This document shows, one piece after another, positions 25,801 to 36,100 of a DNA stretch of 64,000 nt. The translations under genes and the position numbers were made by a program. Origin of the DNA: Tubiluchus corallicola (taxonomy: Eukaryota > Priapulida > Priapulimorpha > Priapulimorphida > Tubiluchidae); the NCBI GenBank assembly GCA_030141605.1, contig JAQGDQ010000017.1, positions 1,295,188 through 1,359,187 on the forward strand. The letters are read 5' to 3'. Each line of letters begins with the position of its first letter. Positions within the stretch are counted from its first letter, which is position 1. The notes below the pieces were generated by a model. The model had not been told where the DNA came from, ran no database searches, and worked only from the letters and a program-made list of their open reading frames with translations.

Positions 25801-26544
25801 CGGCATATCTATAAATTACACCTCCATGTGGATCGGAGAAACAAATGAAGTTCGTTCAAAGATGCACAATTCGTGGTGTCAACCATGTTCAATTTCTATC
25901 TATAGTGATCTTTCACCAATTTAATCACTCGAGGAAAGTTAGTTGGCATGAAGGAAAATGAAGGTTTTGGGCTATCCACATGAACTAAATTAAATATGGA
26001 TCAGCCTTCTTTGGATTACCCAGGTTGATAAAAAGCAAGGATAAGAAAGTAACAGCCATCTAGTCGCAAAATAAGTCAAAAATGGTATAGCAAAATTTAA
26101 TCAAGTTAAACAAGCAATTAATAACAGACATATCATTCCAAAATCTTACATCAAAATAATTTGATTTATTTTGCACTACATGGCAAACTCACATGATTAA
26201 TTGGCATAAAATCAAAACTGAATTAGTGCAAAATCAAAACATATCATTAACAGAAATAAACATCGTCTTAAACATCATCATATTGCTCTCTGGGTGGCCC
26301 CTATAAGCTGTTGTTTCCTTGGTCTCCCTAAAACATACATAATCTAATGTTGATGTTCATGTTTATAACTTGACAAATGCACACATTATTGACAATATCT
26401 ATATTATGTACTATCATCTTCTAAATCGGTTATAAAACTGCAGTTTATTCTAACTCAAATAAATTGAAATACAATACTCACTTCTCCAAGAATTGGTTCT
26501 GGAACAGCAGGCGTGTAGGGTCTTTTTGCTGGAGTAATAACCAT
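13833..26544 (-). CDS. ACTR8: Actin-related protein 8 (INO80 subunit)
   Basis: Nuclear actin-fold protein, known as part of the INO80 actin/ARP module that binds linker DNA and nucleosomes. Twelve coding exons on the minus strand: 26544-26482, 24487-24314, 22921-22814, 21686-21579, 21412-21239, 20342-20232, 19613-19498, 19041-18888, 17462-17241, 16214-15980, 15178-15018 and 13979-13833. They give 590 aa (human about 624). Landmarks: VVIHPGSLNLRIGRASD (about residues 29-45, first phosphate loop), LLLVGDEALLV, HWPMRRGQLN, LTAVLNDLESIWS, LIIPDSYNKWHV, VVDVGDQKTSVCCVEDG, YGGSDVS, DPEDIFDGDYL, ILMVGGGMMF and a final LLRERAPFTWE. The start ATG follows an in-frame TAA 14 codons upstream. Exon 16214-15980 is an acidic, Gln/Glu-rich insert that aligns poorly with human. 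One intron (after 18888) has a GC donor. The gene is divergent to GRIPAP1. Identity is very sure. Confidence 0.96.
14090..14450 (+). mobile_element. Possible solo LTR in last ACTR8 intron
   Basis: GC-richer island inside the intron 13980-15017. It has a TATA-like CAGTATAAAAGCG near 14239, an AATAAA near 14372, a T-rich tail and inverted ends resembling TGTTAC...ATAACA. This TATA-plus-poly(A) layout is typical of an LTR. I found no target-site duplication and no internal region, so a promoter-like unique sequence remains possible. Confidence 0.35.
15781..15862 (-). repeat. tRNA-derived SINE head
   Basis: Minus strand: an A-box-like GGTGGCTGAGTGATTATGCC, an anticodon-arm-like CTGCCGATCCAG, the B-box-like GTGTTCAAACCTC, then a T7 run. 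The spacing matches a tRNA-type pol III promoter. It lies in an ACTR8 intron. Confidence 0.45.
16283..16400 (+). repeat. tRNA-Thr-like SINE pair, head to head
   Basis: At 16322-16395 the plus strand has a D-arm-like TCTAGTGGTCATGTGG, a CGCCTTGTAAACAAA anticodon-loop-like stretch (TGT in the anticodon position) and a B-box-like GTTTCAAATCC. An inverted partial copy of the middle part precedes it (CTTTGCTTACAAGGTGAATG). Stems are imperfect, so a functional tRNA is unlikely. Confidence 0.35.
16500..16885 (+). pseudogene. LINE reverse transcriptase C-terminal fragment
   Basis: In an ACTR8 intron, opposite to the gene. The plus frame reads WRKCKYLDSALTTDEDI, then SRRKTLALATYSKV, KRISLEIKLRIFPALV, a stop, and FLYNSELWTIKAH. 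It is the same element family and the same region as 1750-2395 ([17 protein letters not shown]..., YNSETWGLT), with several disruptions. Confidence 0.65.
20461..20820. repeat. 180-bp tandem duplication (2 copies)
   Basis: Two direct copies offset by exactly 180 bp, each containing AAATATACAGCCAAAC, TTTTTTAGCATTGATAATGG, AAAGTAACCGAAATGATTA and TTGATTTCTAGAAG. They lie in the ACTR8 intron 20343-21238 and have no coding potential. Confidence 0.85.
22473..22692. mobile_element. Short mariner-like MITE
   Basis: About 220 bp with inverted ends. CAGGGTGTTCCAAAAGAAAC on the left pairs with ATTTCTTCTGGAACACCCTT on the right. It has no ORF of its own. The GGGTGTTCC terminus is common in mariner-type elements. 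It lies in an ACTR8 intron. Confidence 0.55.
23272..24042. mobile_element. TA-flanked TIR element, copy 2
   Basis: Compact copy (about 770 bp) of the element at 9006-10724, in opposite orientation. The ends are TACTGTAGAGGCCACTTAAT and GCGGCACCTACTGTA. It has no LINE insertion and therefore shows the uninterrupted structure. It lies in ACTR8 intron 22922-24313. Confidence 0.6.
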
Positions 26545-26645
26545 TGCAGAATTAACAAACTCTGTTGGATCTTCTTGCTTATTCACTTACTCATTTTGTT
26601 ACGGTTCACAAAACATTTGATCTGTCAGCTACCTCATGTCATGGT
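26545..26645 (-). other. ACTR8 5' leader with small upstream ORFs
   Basis: A strong acceptor-like tract, TTTGTTTCTTTTTCAG, ends at 26646 on the minus strand, 101 nt before the ACTR8 ATG. The leader that follows holds three tiny upstream ORFs (ATG ACA TGA, ATG TTT ...TAA and ATG AGT AAG TGA). The acceptor implies either a 5' UTR intron or spliced-leader addition. Upstream ORFs could reduce translation. Both points are inferences. Confidence 0.45.
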
Positions 26646-27131
26646 CTGAAAAAGAAACAAAACCGTGAAACAATAATTTCAGCCATTTAAGTTTTAAAAA
26701 TTTGTGCCTGTTTCTAAGAGTGTACTCTGTTAACCTTAATCACAACAGTATAACTATTCAATTCAATTTTATTTGCTCAAATACACTATAGTACATTGGC
26801 AAAACACACTTAACACAATACAGTAAAATAATACATACGTAGAGATGCAGATAATTAAAATAACACATAATTTTAATGCCTAATTTTGTTGAACCGTTAT
26901 AATGCTCACACAGAAAAAGGCATTGAAAAAATAAGTAACGTAAAGTAAGATATGTCAAAAGTATTGTTGAATATATAAAATAAATGTGTTATACTAGGTT
27001 GCCAAAAACTGACCATGTGTACGCTGCCATAATGTGAGAATTCATGAAACCTGCAATTCAATTGGTCTGCTTCAAGGAGTAATAATGCATCGTCGTGTTT
27101 GATTGGACACCTATTTTATTTACCTTTTCAG
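26646..27131. promoter_or_regulatory. Divergent ACTR8/GRIPAP1 intergenic region
   Basis: Only about 490 bp separate the two leaders, so control elements are probably shared. Two ATTGG (inverted CCAAT) words lie near 27062 and 27102. No TATA box is placed convincingly. The region ends in a good acceptor (TTATTTACCTTTTCAG) on the GRIPAP1 side. Confidence 0.5.
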
Positions 27132-27157
27132 TGGTCAGGTGGAGCTACAAAACGAAA

Positions 27158-30100
27158 ATGGCTTCCGCCCTGTCTGATGATGAATTTCAACGAATGCAGG
27201 TAATTTGAATTCACGAGCCGTTATCAACCACAGAAATATTTTCTACAAAACGAAAATGATTTGATTTGATACATCTATACGTATAACTCAGACAGTGTAC
27301 TGTTATACTTAGGGTTACCATATTGTATGAGTTGGAAAAGAGGACACTTGCACACTTGTAATTTACAGTAAGTAGGCCAAAATGACCAGTCTAGGGTCTA
27401 TTAAAACAATGCAAATTATACAAATAGGCCTACATGTATGGTCGACTGCACAGATATGCATAAAAGTCTTTGCATGACAGATGTTTAAAATGATGCTGAA
27501 CAAAGAGAATTCCTTTCACGGATTCAACATGCAACTTGTTTCTTTCCTTTGTCCACTGGCTTTGCATAAGTGAAAACACTCGTTCAGTGTTAGCATTGTG
27601 TGATGGAATCATTTTAAGTCATTAGCGAATACGCCGAGTATCGACAGCGGTGTGAGTCGTGTGACCCATAGTGATATGTGCATCGCTTACTTTCGTTCAG
27701 TAAATATATACACAAAGCTTTTACAAGGGTTGCAGCTTGAGATGTTAGCAACATCTTGTATTGAAAATTAACGAGCTTTTCTTTGTCTCGTACTGTCGTA
27801 TGCCTCTGCAGTTGGCAACGTCCGTACATACGGATTGAGGCAAAACCCGGACAAACTGCTGATTTTTTGAAAACCCGCCCGGACAGAGGCCCAAAAAGAG
27901 GACGTGTCCAGGGAAACCCAGACGTATGGTAACCCTAGTTATACTATACCGCTTCTTGGTCTTTCGGTTGCATCAAAATTTCAGAACTATTAATAAGTAT
28001 TATAGGGCTTACCATAATTAGTACATTGGACATTGCCACAAAAACAAAAAAAATAAAATAATGATTATGTAATTTCATGTTATAATTAGTTATAATGAAA
28101 AATTTATCGTTGTTTTTCCTTGTGCAGATGACAGTTTGAATGCTTAAATGTTGCATAGTATCCAAGTGGCACTGTCTGTGGTCACAGTGTGATGTTTGCG
28201 TAAACTGAAGTCTAGTTGTTTACATTGCATTTCAGAGAATTCAAAAGTAATACTCGAAAAACTGACAGTAGAAGTACTAAAATTTCTTTTCCTAATATGT
28301 TCAATGTGCATACATGTACAATTGTACATATGCATGCCTACATTATATTGCCTATTTTTAGGCTCAGTTACTGGAGCTACGAACTTCTAATTACGATCTT
28401 GACAATAAATGCAGAAAATATTACCATGGTGAGTATGATTTCACAACAATTTAAGTAATCGTAGCTGATCCTTGTGTATTGTATTTAGACTACTTTTACT
28501 GCAGTTCTTCAATTGCAAGCTGTCTGACCAGTATATTTTAATTAAGAAGTTGTTTTGGTGTTTAATTAATGCAACAATTAATTATTAAGCTCCATTAGAA
28601 TAGAACTGTCCATTTGGCTTGAAAGGCAAGTGCATGAAGGAGTCTTTAAGAAAACTGCTGGAAGTTGGTGAAGTTTCTTTTTTATAGGAGTGTACTAGCA
28701 ATGATAGGCAGTGATTTTATGTAGTAGGCTTAGGCCTTCAGTGTCTTTAATGGAAAACCGAACAATTGTGTAAACATTGGTTTAGAATAAAGAATGCTCT
28801 AAAATATTGAAAACTACAATAGTTTTTTTTAAATCAGAGTAAATAATAATTACCTCAGATACTCAAATTTTCTTAAACTTTCAAAGCTACGCGCAGCTCT
28901 GTGAATCTACTAGGATTGCCAACGGCGCGCCTTTTTGGCACATTTGCCTGGCTAAGAAATAGAAGGCAGTACCGTGATAACCATGATCATGAACTGCAGT
29001 GTTAGTTTCTGGCATCATATGACCCCATTTTCATTACATCACGCGTTTAAGCAGTAACACTTATGCAAACATACTTGACGTGCAAGGGAAGATGCCTGAG
29101 CTTAGTTTCTGACGTAAACAATTGCTGTGTTCGGTTGCCGTTAATTAACTTTCTAAACTAATTATTCAAATATAAGAAACGATTTCCAACTTTTACACGC
29201 AAGAAAATGTATATTTTGGGCAGTAAATTAAAATGAGACTTAGTCTAAACAATCGTCCGGTTTTCCTTTAAGAGAACTGCTCGAAGTTTGTATAAAGCTT
29301 TTTTGATGTAGGAGAGTACTAGCAATGATTCAGTAGCACCTGCTTAATCAAAATGAGGATAAAAACTCAGGCAGTGATTTTATGTGGTAGGCTTAGGCCT
29401 ACAGCAAGGGCCGGCTCTAGGTAGCTCGATGTCCTAAGCAAAAGTATTTTTAGTGCCTGCTCCTGCACATTTAACCCCTTCCCCCACGTTCCCCACCAAA
29501 TTTCCAATATTGAATTTTTCTTGTATAATATTATAATAAAGTGTAATGTGTAATAGTACCTGTGCATTAGGATTATACAAGTATTATAATGTGCTAATTA
29601 AGTGTAGTTAATCACCCATCTACAGCTTGTGTTGATTGAATATGAAATTTGATTTATGACCTCATTGAACTCTAGATGACACGCCTACCTTTCCTTGTCT
29701 GTATTTTGTCCTGTAGACTTTGATTCTTATAGGTTTATCTGCCAGTTAGGTAAATGCTATTGAATTTTATAACGGAAAGGTCATTATATAAACACTTATG
29801 TAGAAATTGCGGACAAAAGCAGTGTAACGTATCAGTAATGTCTGCTTGAAGTGACGCAATATTTTTTATAAAGGAAAGTACAGTGTTTTGCTAGGGGAAA
29901 ACTCTTGCTGGCCATCACAGCGAATCATACATTTCAACAAGAAAATAAGTCAGTTTGTTCGTTTAATTTAATTAGTGTTGTGCAGGAAATAGTGTAGTTA
30001 AGGAAATACACATACACTATGCTATTACTTATACTAAATCTAACAATTAAAGAATTTCTTCCAAAATTTGACACCCCAAAATTTGGCACCCTATGTAGCC

Positions 30101-33100
30101 GCCTAGTTGCAGAGCCAGCCCTGCGTACAACTTCTTTAAGAGATTTGCTAGAAGTTACTAGTATTGTCTAAGTTTCTTTATTGGTTGTATTCCAGCATTT
30201 GACGACATGCTTTTCAATGTTTTGCCTGAGATGTTACACTTTCATAATTCCAGCAATATATACATATGCTTTGTGTTATGTGTTGCTACAAATGAACCTG
30301 TTTTTGCCTATACATACTTATATGTGCAGAATTTCTGGAAGTTAAGATAGTTGTGATAACTGACAAACGTCACATAGCTTTGCACACACATTATATACCT
30401 CCTCAGACTTTATTCATCACATTGCAGTCTTGCATGCCTGCAGTAATTTGCTGTAATACCTTCGGACATGAGCCCCTATAAATTAACAATATTAACTGTT
30501 AATCTATAAGGGGTACATTTATACAGTAGACTAGAATTACCACTTTGCCATTTATTTTTGTGAATCAAAAACTATTTATTGGAGTTTTTATTGTATTCGC
30601 TTGTTTATTTCCCTGTTTATTACTTTCAGATCTAGTTACACTGCAAGAAAAGTCGTCAGCATTGGAAAGGGAATTACAAAAGGCTAATAGGACCATTTCA
30701 AAAAGCAAAAAGACAAAGGTATTACGCCTGTAGGATAGCGAAACCTGTTTGTTAAAATATGTTTTGAAGCTGTTTAACTGCAAGTGATAATTCAGTTACG
30801 TTGTATAAAGTATTATTTGTGGTGATTATAAAGTACTTTTAGATTTTCAGTCATATTCTTGAACCATATCACCATTGCATAATTTTAATTAATGGTCACA
30901 CGTAAAAATATTATAAGCGTATATGCTTATTGTTTACATGCTAAATATTTTATATGCTAAATGTTTTAAATATAAAGATATTTAATAGTGAGTGGCAAAT
31001 GTACTGATTATTTAAAGAGTAAGCTTACTTAATGTTCACTGTATTGACAATTTACTTTTTTGTAAATAAATATTACCTATAATTTATGTGTGATTCTTCG
31101 TACATCTTCAAAACACTTTTTCGTTATAGCCTAGCTTATGACGTAATGTTGCATGTTGAGATTATGCTCTAATAATAGAACAGCATTGAGCAATTTAATA
31201 TTTATAACGAATAAATATAAATGGATTGTCTCATTCATCATTAATTACATTAGAGTAATTGCCAGTTTTGCTCGCTTTCTAAATTGGCAACTTTTTGTAT
31301 TGAGTAACAGCATGATCAGTAAAAGGTTGACCTAAGTAATTACTTTCACTGCTGTTTTGCAGGAGTTTGACGCACTCATTTCGGAAAATGAATCACTCTC
31401 ACACAAGCTTCAAAGTCAAGAGGATGACTTTAGATTGCAGAATGATACTCTTTTGCAAGAGCTGTCTAGGGTGTGTACATATCTGCATTATAAAAAAGAT
31501 AAAGTAACATAAGCAATAATTTATTGCAGGAGCTATCTATGGTTTGTCTACATTGTAAAATAATAAAACTTCAACACGTTTGATATTCGAAAGTCTTCCT
31601 TTGTAAATTACCTGAACGTATGTTGCCTTAATTACAATATTTTTATTTATTTCTATTACATTTCACATTTTATTATCATTTCAAAAGACTGTCTTTACAA
31701 ACATTATATGCATTTGCAAATGCTAACAGCAGTGGCTTGTGTCAGGATAATGTAAGAAACCAAATTGCCAAAAAACTGCAATAAAAGCAAAGCTGCCATA
31801 TTACAAATGTGCACGTAGATGTGTGTTTCTTATCTTTTATACATAAAATGATGAGGGTTATCATTTAAATACTAGAGTTTAAAAGTTCAAAGTTTAGCTG
31901 ATCTTATTTTTCCCTTAAGAACTAGGGTGGATAAACTTGCTGCAAATGTTGATTCACAATGGAATTTGACTAATAGCGTCTATGATTAGTGATTGCCGGG
32001 AATCCCTGGTTTTCCTCGGTGCATTGTAGCTGTTTCTCACGTTCTCTAGTTTTAGTGAAAAGCTTACCATACTCTTAAATTGTATTACAGTACCAGCACT
32101 GACATTTGACAGCTCCTCACAGATCAGCAATTGATTTTATTTTCAAAGTGAAACTTTGTTTAAATTTAGTTTGTTTGCCAAAAATTGCTTTTATAGTTGA
32201 CGATAATCACCTCAGTTGGAATCTGTCTTAGATTGGTTTTATCCTTTTTCGTATTTTGAAGATGTGATTACGATCAACTTCCTGTTCTTTGGTTTGTTGA
32301 AGTCAACAGTCTCACTGCCCTTTTAATGGAGAAGTCATCTCATCTAACTGTTAGAAGTAGTCTCATAGCACTGTACCAAAGATTCTGGATTGATGCCTTT
32401 ACCGTGCTACTGTTTAAGAACAAGATGCGTTATCTGCACTTTCTTTAATGCAGGTGCATGTAGTTATGTATGTTAACAGTTTCTCATGATCATCTACAGT
32501 CAAATCGCAATACGGAAACATGGTACAAACTAACAAAAAATTTTTTACGTGGAAAAGTGCCACAAATCATAATATTCATGCTGTGTGCAATTTGTGCAGT
32601 GCGATGATAGTTAGGTGTAAGTAAACTAAATATATTGACGACCAATTCAAGAAACAGTCACGTAATTTGACAGAAATATTTTCAAGCAACAAATGAAATT
32701 CCATCGTATTGAATCGAAAATTATCGGTCATAATCAAAATACAATCGAAAATCGAACATTAAAAAAAGTTTGAAATCATTTGCTCTCCGTCTATGCTGAA
32801 ATTGTAAATAAACCTTGGCATCCACACATGCATTCGTTTGTGACTTATTCTAAATAACTGTAAATTCCAGGATTTTACTGAGGATTGCTACAACAGACAT
32901 GCAGAACTTTCCATTTAGCTGGGTATTAACAGGCTTGTAGTATCACATTTTATTTCTTTGCTTCCTTGTGGATACTTCTCTATGAAAAACTTTTGAATTT
33001 ACAGTTAGTGGATCAGAATGAAGTATTGGAGAAGCAGCTGGCAAACGTCGGAAGTGGAGGTGACTCAGCGGCTCAGCACAATGAGGAGAACGCACAACTG

Positions 33101-36100
33101 CAGTCGGAGGTTCGACGAATTCAAGCCGAAAACGAAGCTCTGCGCAAAAACTTTACAGGTTCATTTTATGTCTTTGCTGGTTCAGGTTTTTATACTGTGA
33201 ATATAAAAATATGCATTGTGTCCTGGTTTGAGTTTAGACTAAATTAATTGTCAGTTGTTCTCACCAATTTATCACAAATGAATATCTCTTTCCCTAGTTT
33301 AGCATTGCTAGCATAGCTGTTAACAAAAAAAACCTTTAACGGACATCAAGAAAATATAATTTTTGTTAGCTATACTTTCGTTTTCCCTTGTGTTAGCTGC
33401 ACTGAGGTCTTTATTATTAAAATGTATGTGATGAAGCCAGTGAGGGTGGAATTGCAATTAAATTGAAATGTCATTTCTGTTAACTTGTACTTCCTTCTGC
33501 CAATACCTGTGAATTCGCAAACAACTTCGTAAATAGTGTGGTGGCATAACGCATGTGAACTGCAATGACTTTTACCTCTAAGGCCTTTAATGTAAAGTTT
33601 TGAGTCTTAAAAGTCAGATTATCTCTGTCGTGTAATGGTTAGCATAGTTGGCTAGAAACCTGGAGTTCTTGGGTTCCACTTCTAACAGAGGTGTAAAACT
33701 TATCAGACATTCTAATTTAGTATTGCTTTTGCACATTTATCTGATCAGGAGCAAAATGAAAATTGGGTTTACTTGATCGTAAATTACTTGTTTCATTCAT
33801 TTTAAGCAGAAAATGTGAAGAATGTGCATTTTTTTTACAGAAGCAGAAGAAAAACTGAAGAGTAGTATTTGTGACTTACAGGAAAAAGTTAGGTAAGTAG
33901 CCAGTTTCATATACTCTTCTGTTCTTCATTTTTACATTAAATGATGATAATAAACATCAGCAAAATCAGAATTTTCTCTCAGATTAATTAGTGGCCCTGA
34001 AAAAACTCTTCTGGAGTGGAAAAAAAGCTAATTTTTGTGCAGTTCAGCTCACTGAGAGAAACCAGAGTCTATCACTTATTGACAATGTCTACTTAATGTA
34101 GGTGATTGGGGCAGGACAGGAATCTAGTTCGATGTCAATAATATTTTTGATGTTGAATGATGGCCAGTTTTTCACAGCCAAAGTTATTGGAGTAAATTTC
34201 TGTAAAATTTGATTTTTATTTGATGACAGAGTTCTCAGTGAGATTAACTGTAAGCTGGAGTCAAAATGCTCTCAGCTACAAAGCGAGAGCGGGGAGGATG
34301 ACAACTTGGCGAAAGAGACTTCCGCTGAAGAACTTGAGGCCAGCGAGAACACAGGTGAATAATCATCTTATTCATTTGTTGCTGTTGCTTGATTTAGTTA
34401 GGGAATCTAAAGCTGTCTTTGATGGTGTTTCATGTGCATGTAACAATATTCAACTAACATTCATGGCTTACAAGCTTTGTTGGTTTATGTGGATATAACA
34501 ATATTCAACTAACATTCATGGCTTACAAGCTTTGTTGTTTCATGTGCATGTAACAATATTCAACTAACCTTCATGGCTTACAAGATTTGTTGGTTTATGT
34601 GGATGTAACAATATTCAACTAACATTCATGGCTTACAAGCTTTGTTGTTTCATGTGCATGTAACAATATTCAACTAACATTTATGGCTTACAAGCTTTGT
34701 TGTTTCATGTGGATGTAACAATATTCAACTAACATTTATGGCTTACAAGCTTTGTTGTTTCATGTGAATGTAACAATATTCAACTAACATTCATGGCTTA
34801 CAAGCTTTGTTGTTTCACGTGGATGTAACAATATTCAACTAACATTTACGGCTTACAAGCTTTGTTGTTTTATGTGCATGTAACAATATTCAACTAACAT
34901 TCATGGCTTACAAGCTTTGTTGTTTCATGTGCATGTAACAATATTCAACTAACAATGCTTACAAGCTTTGTTGGTTTATGTGGATGTAACAATATTCAAC
35001 TAACATTCATGGCTTACAAGCTTTGTTGTTTCATGTGCATGTAACAATATTCAACTAACATTTATGGCTTACAAGCTTTGTTGTTTCATGTGGATGTAAC
35101 AATATTCAACTAACATTTATGGCTTACAAGCTTTGTTGTTTCATGTGAATGTAACAATATTCAACTAACATTCATGGCTTACAAGCTTTGTTGTTTCACG
35201 TGGATGTAACAATATTCAACTAACATTTACGGCTTACAAGCTTTGTTGTTTTATGTGCATGTAACAATATTCAACTAACATTCATGGCTTACAAGCTTTG
35301 TTGTTTCATGTGCATGTAACAATATTCAACTAACAATGCTTACAAGCTTTGTTGTGTCATGTGGATGTAACAATATTCAACTAACCTTCATAGCTTATAA
35401 GCTTTGTTGTTTCATGTGCATGTAACAATATTCAACTAACATTCATGGCTTACAAGCTTTGTTGTTTCATGTGCATGTAATAGTATTCAACTAACATTTA
35501 CGGCTTACAAGCTTTGTTGGTTTATGTGGATGTAACAATATTCAACTAACATTCATGGCTTACAAGCTTTGTTGTTTCATGTGCATGTAACAATATTCAA
35601 CTAACATGGCTTACAAGCTTTGTTGTTTCATGTGAATGTAACAATATTCAACTAACATTTATGGCTTACAAGCTTTGGTGTTTCATGTGCATGTAACAAT
35701 ATTCAACTAACCTTCATGGCTTACAAGCTTAGTTGTTTCATGTGGATGTAACAATATTCAACTAACATTCATGGCTTACAAGCTTTGTTGTTTCATGTGC
35801 ATGTAACAATATTCAACTAACATTTATGGCTTACAAGCTTTGTTGTTTCATGTGCATGTAACAATATTCAGCTAGCATTCATGGCTTACAAACTTTGTTG
35901 TTTCATGTGGATGTAACAATATTCAACTAACATTCATGGCTTACAAGCTTTGTTGTTTCATGTGGATGTAACAATATTCAACTAACATTTATGGCTTACA
36001 AACTTTGTTGTTTCATGTGAATGTAACAATATTCAACTAATGTTCGTGGCTTACAAGCTTGACTATACTATCTTCTAAAAACTGAGACAAACTAGCTGCT

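Noticed and set aside
34380-36060. CRISPR-like direct repeats
   Set aside because: Whole units repeat with no unique spacers, inside an intron of an animal gene; it is a minisatellite.
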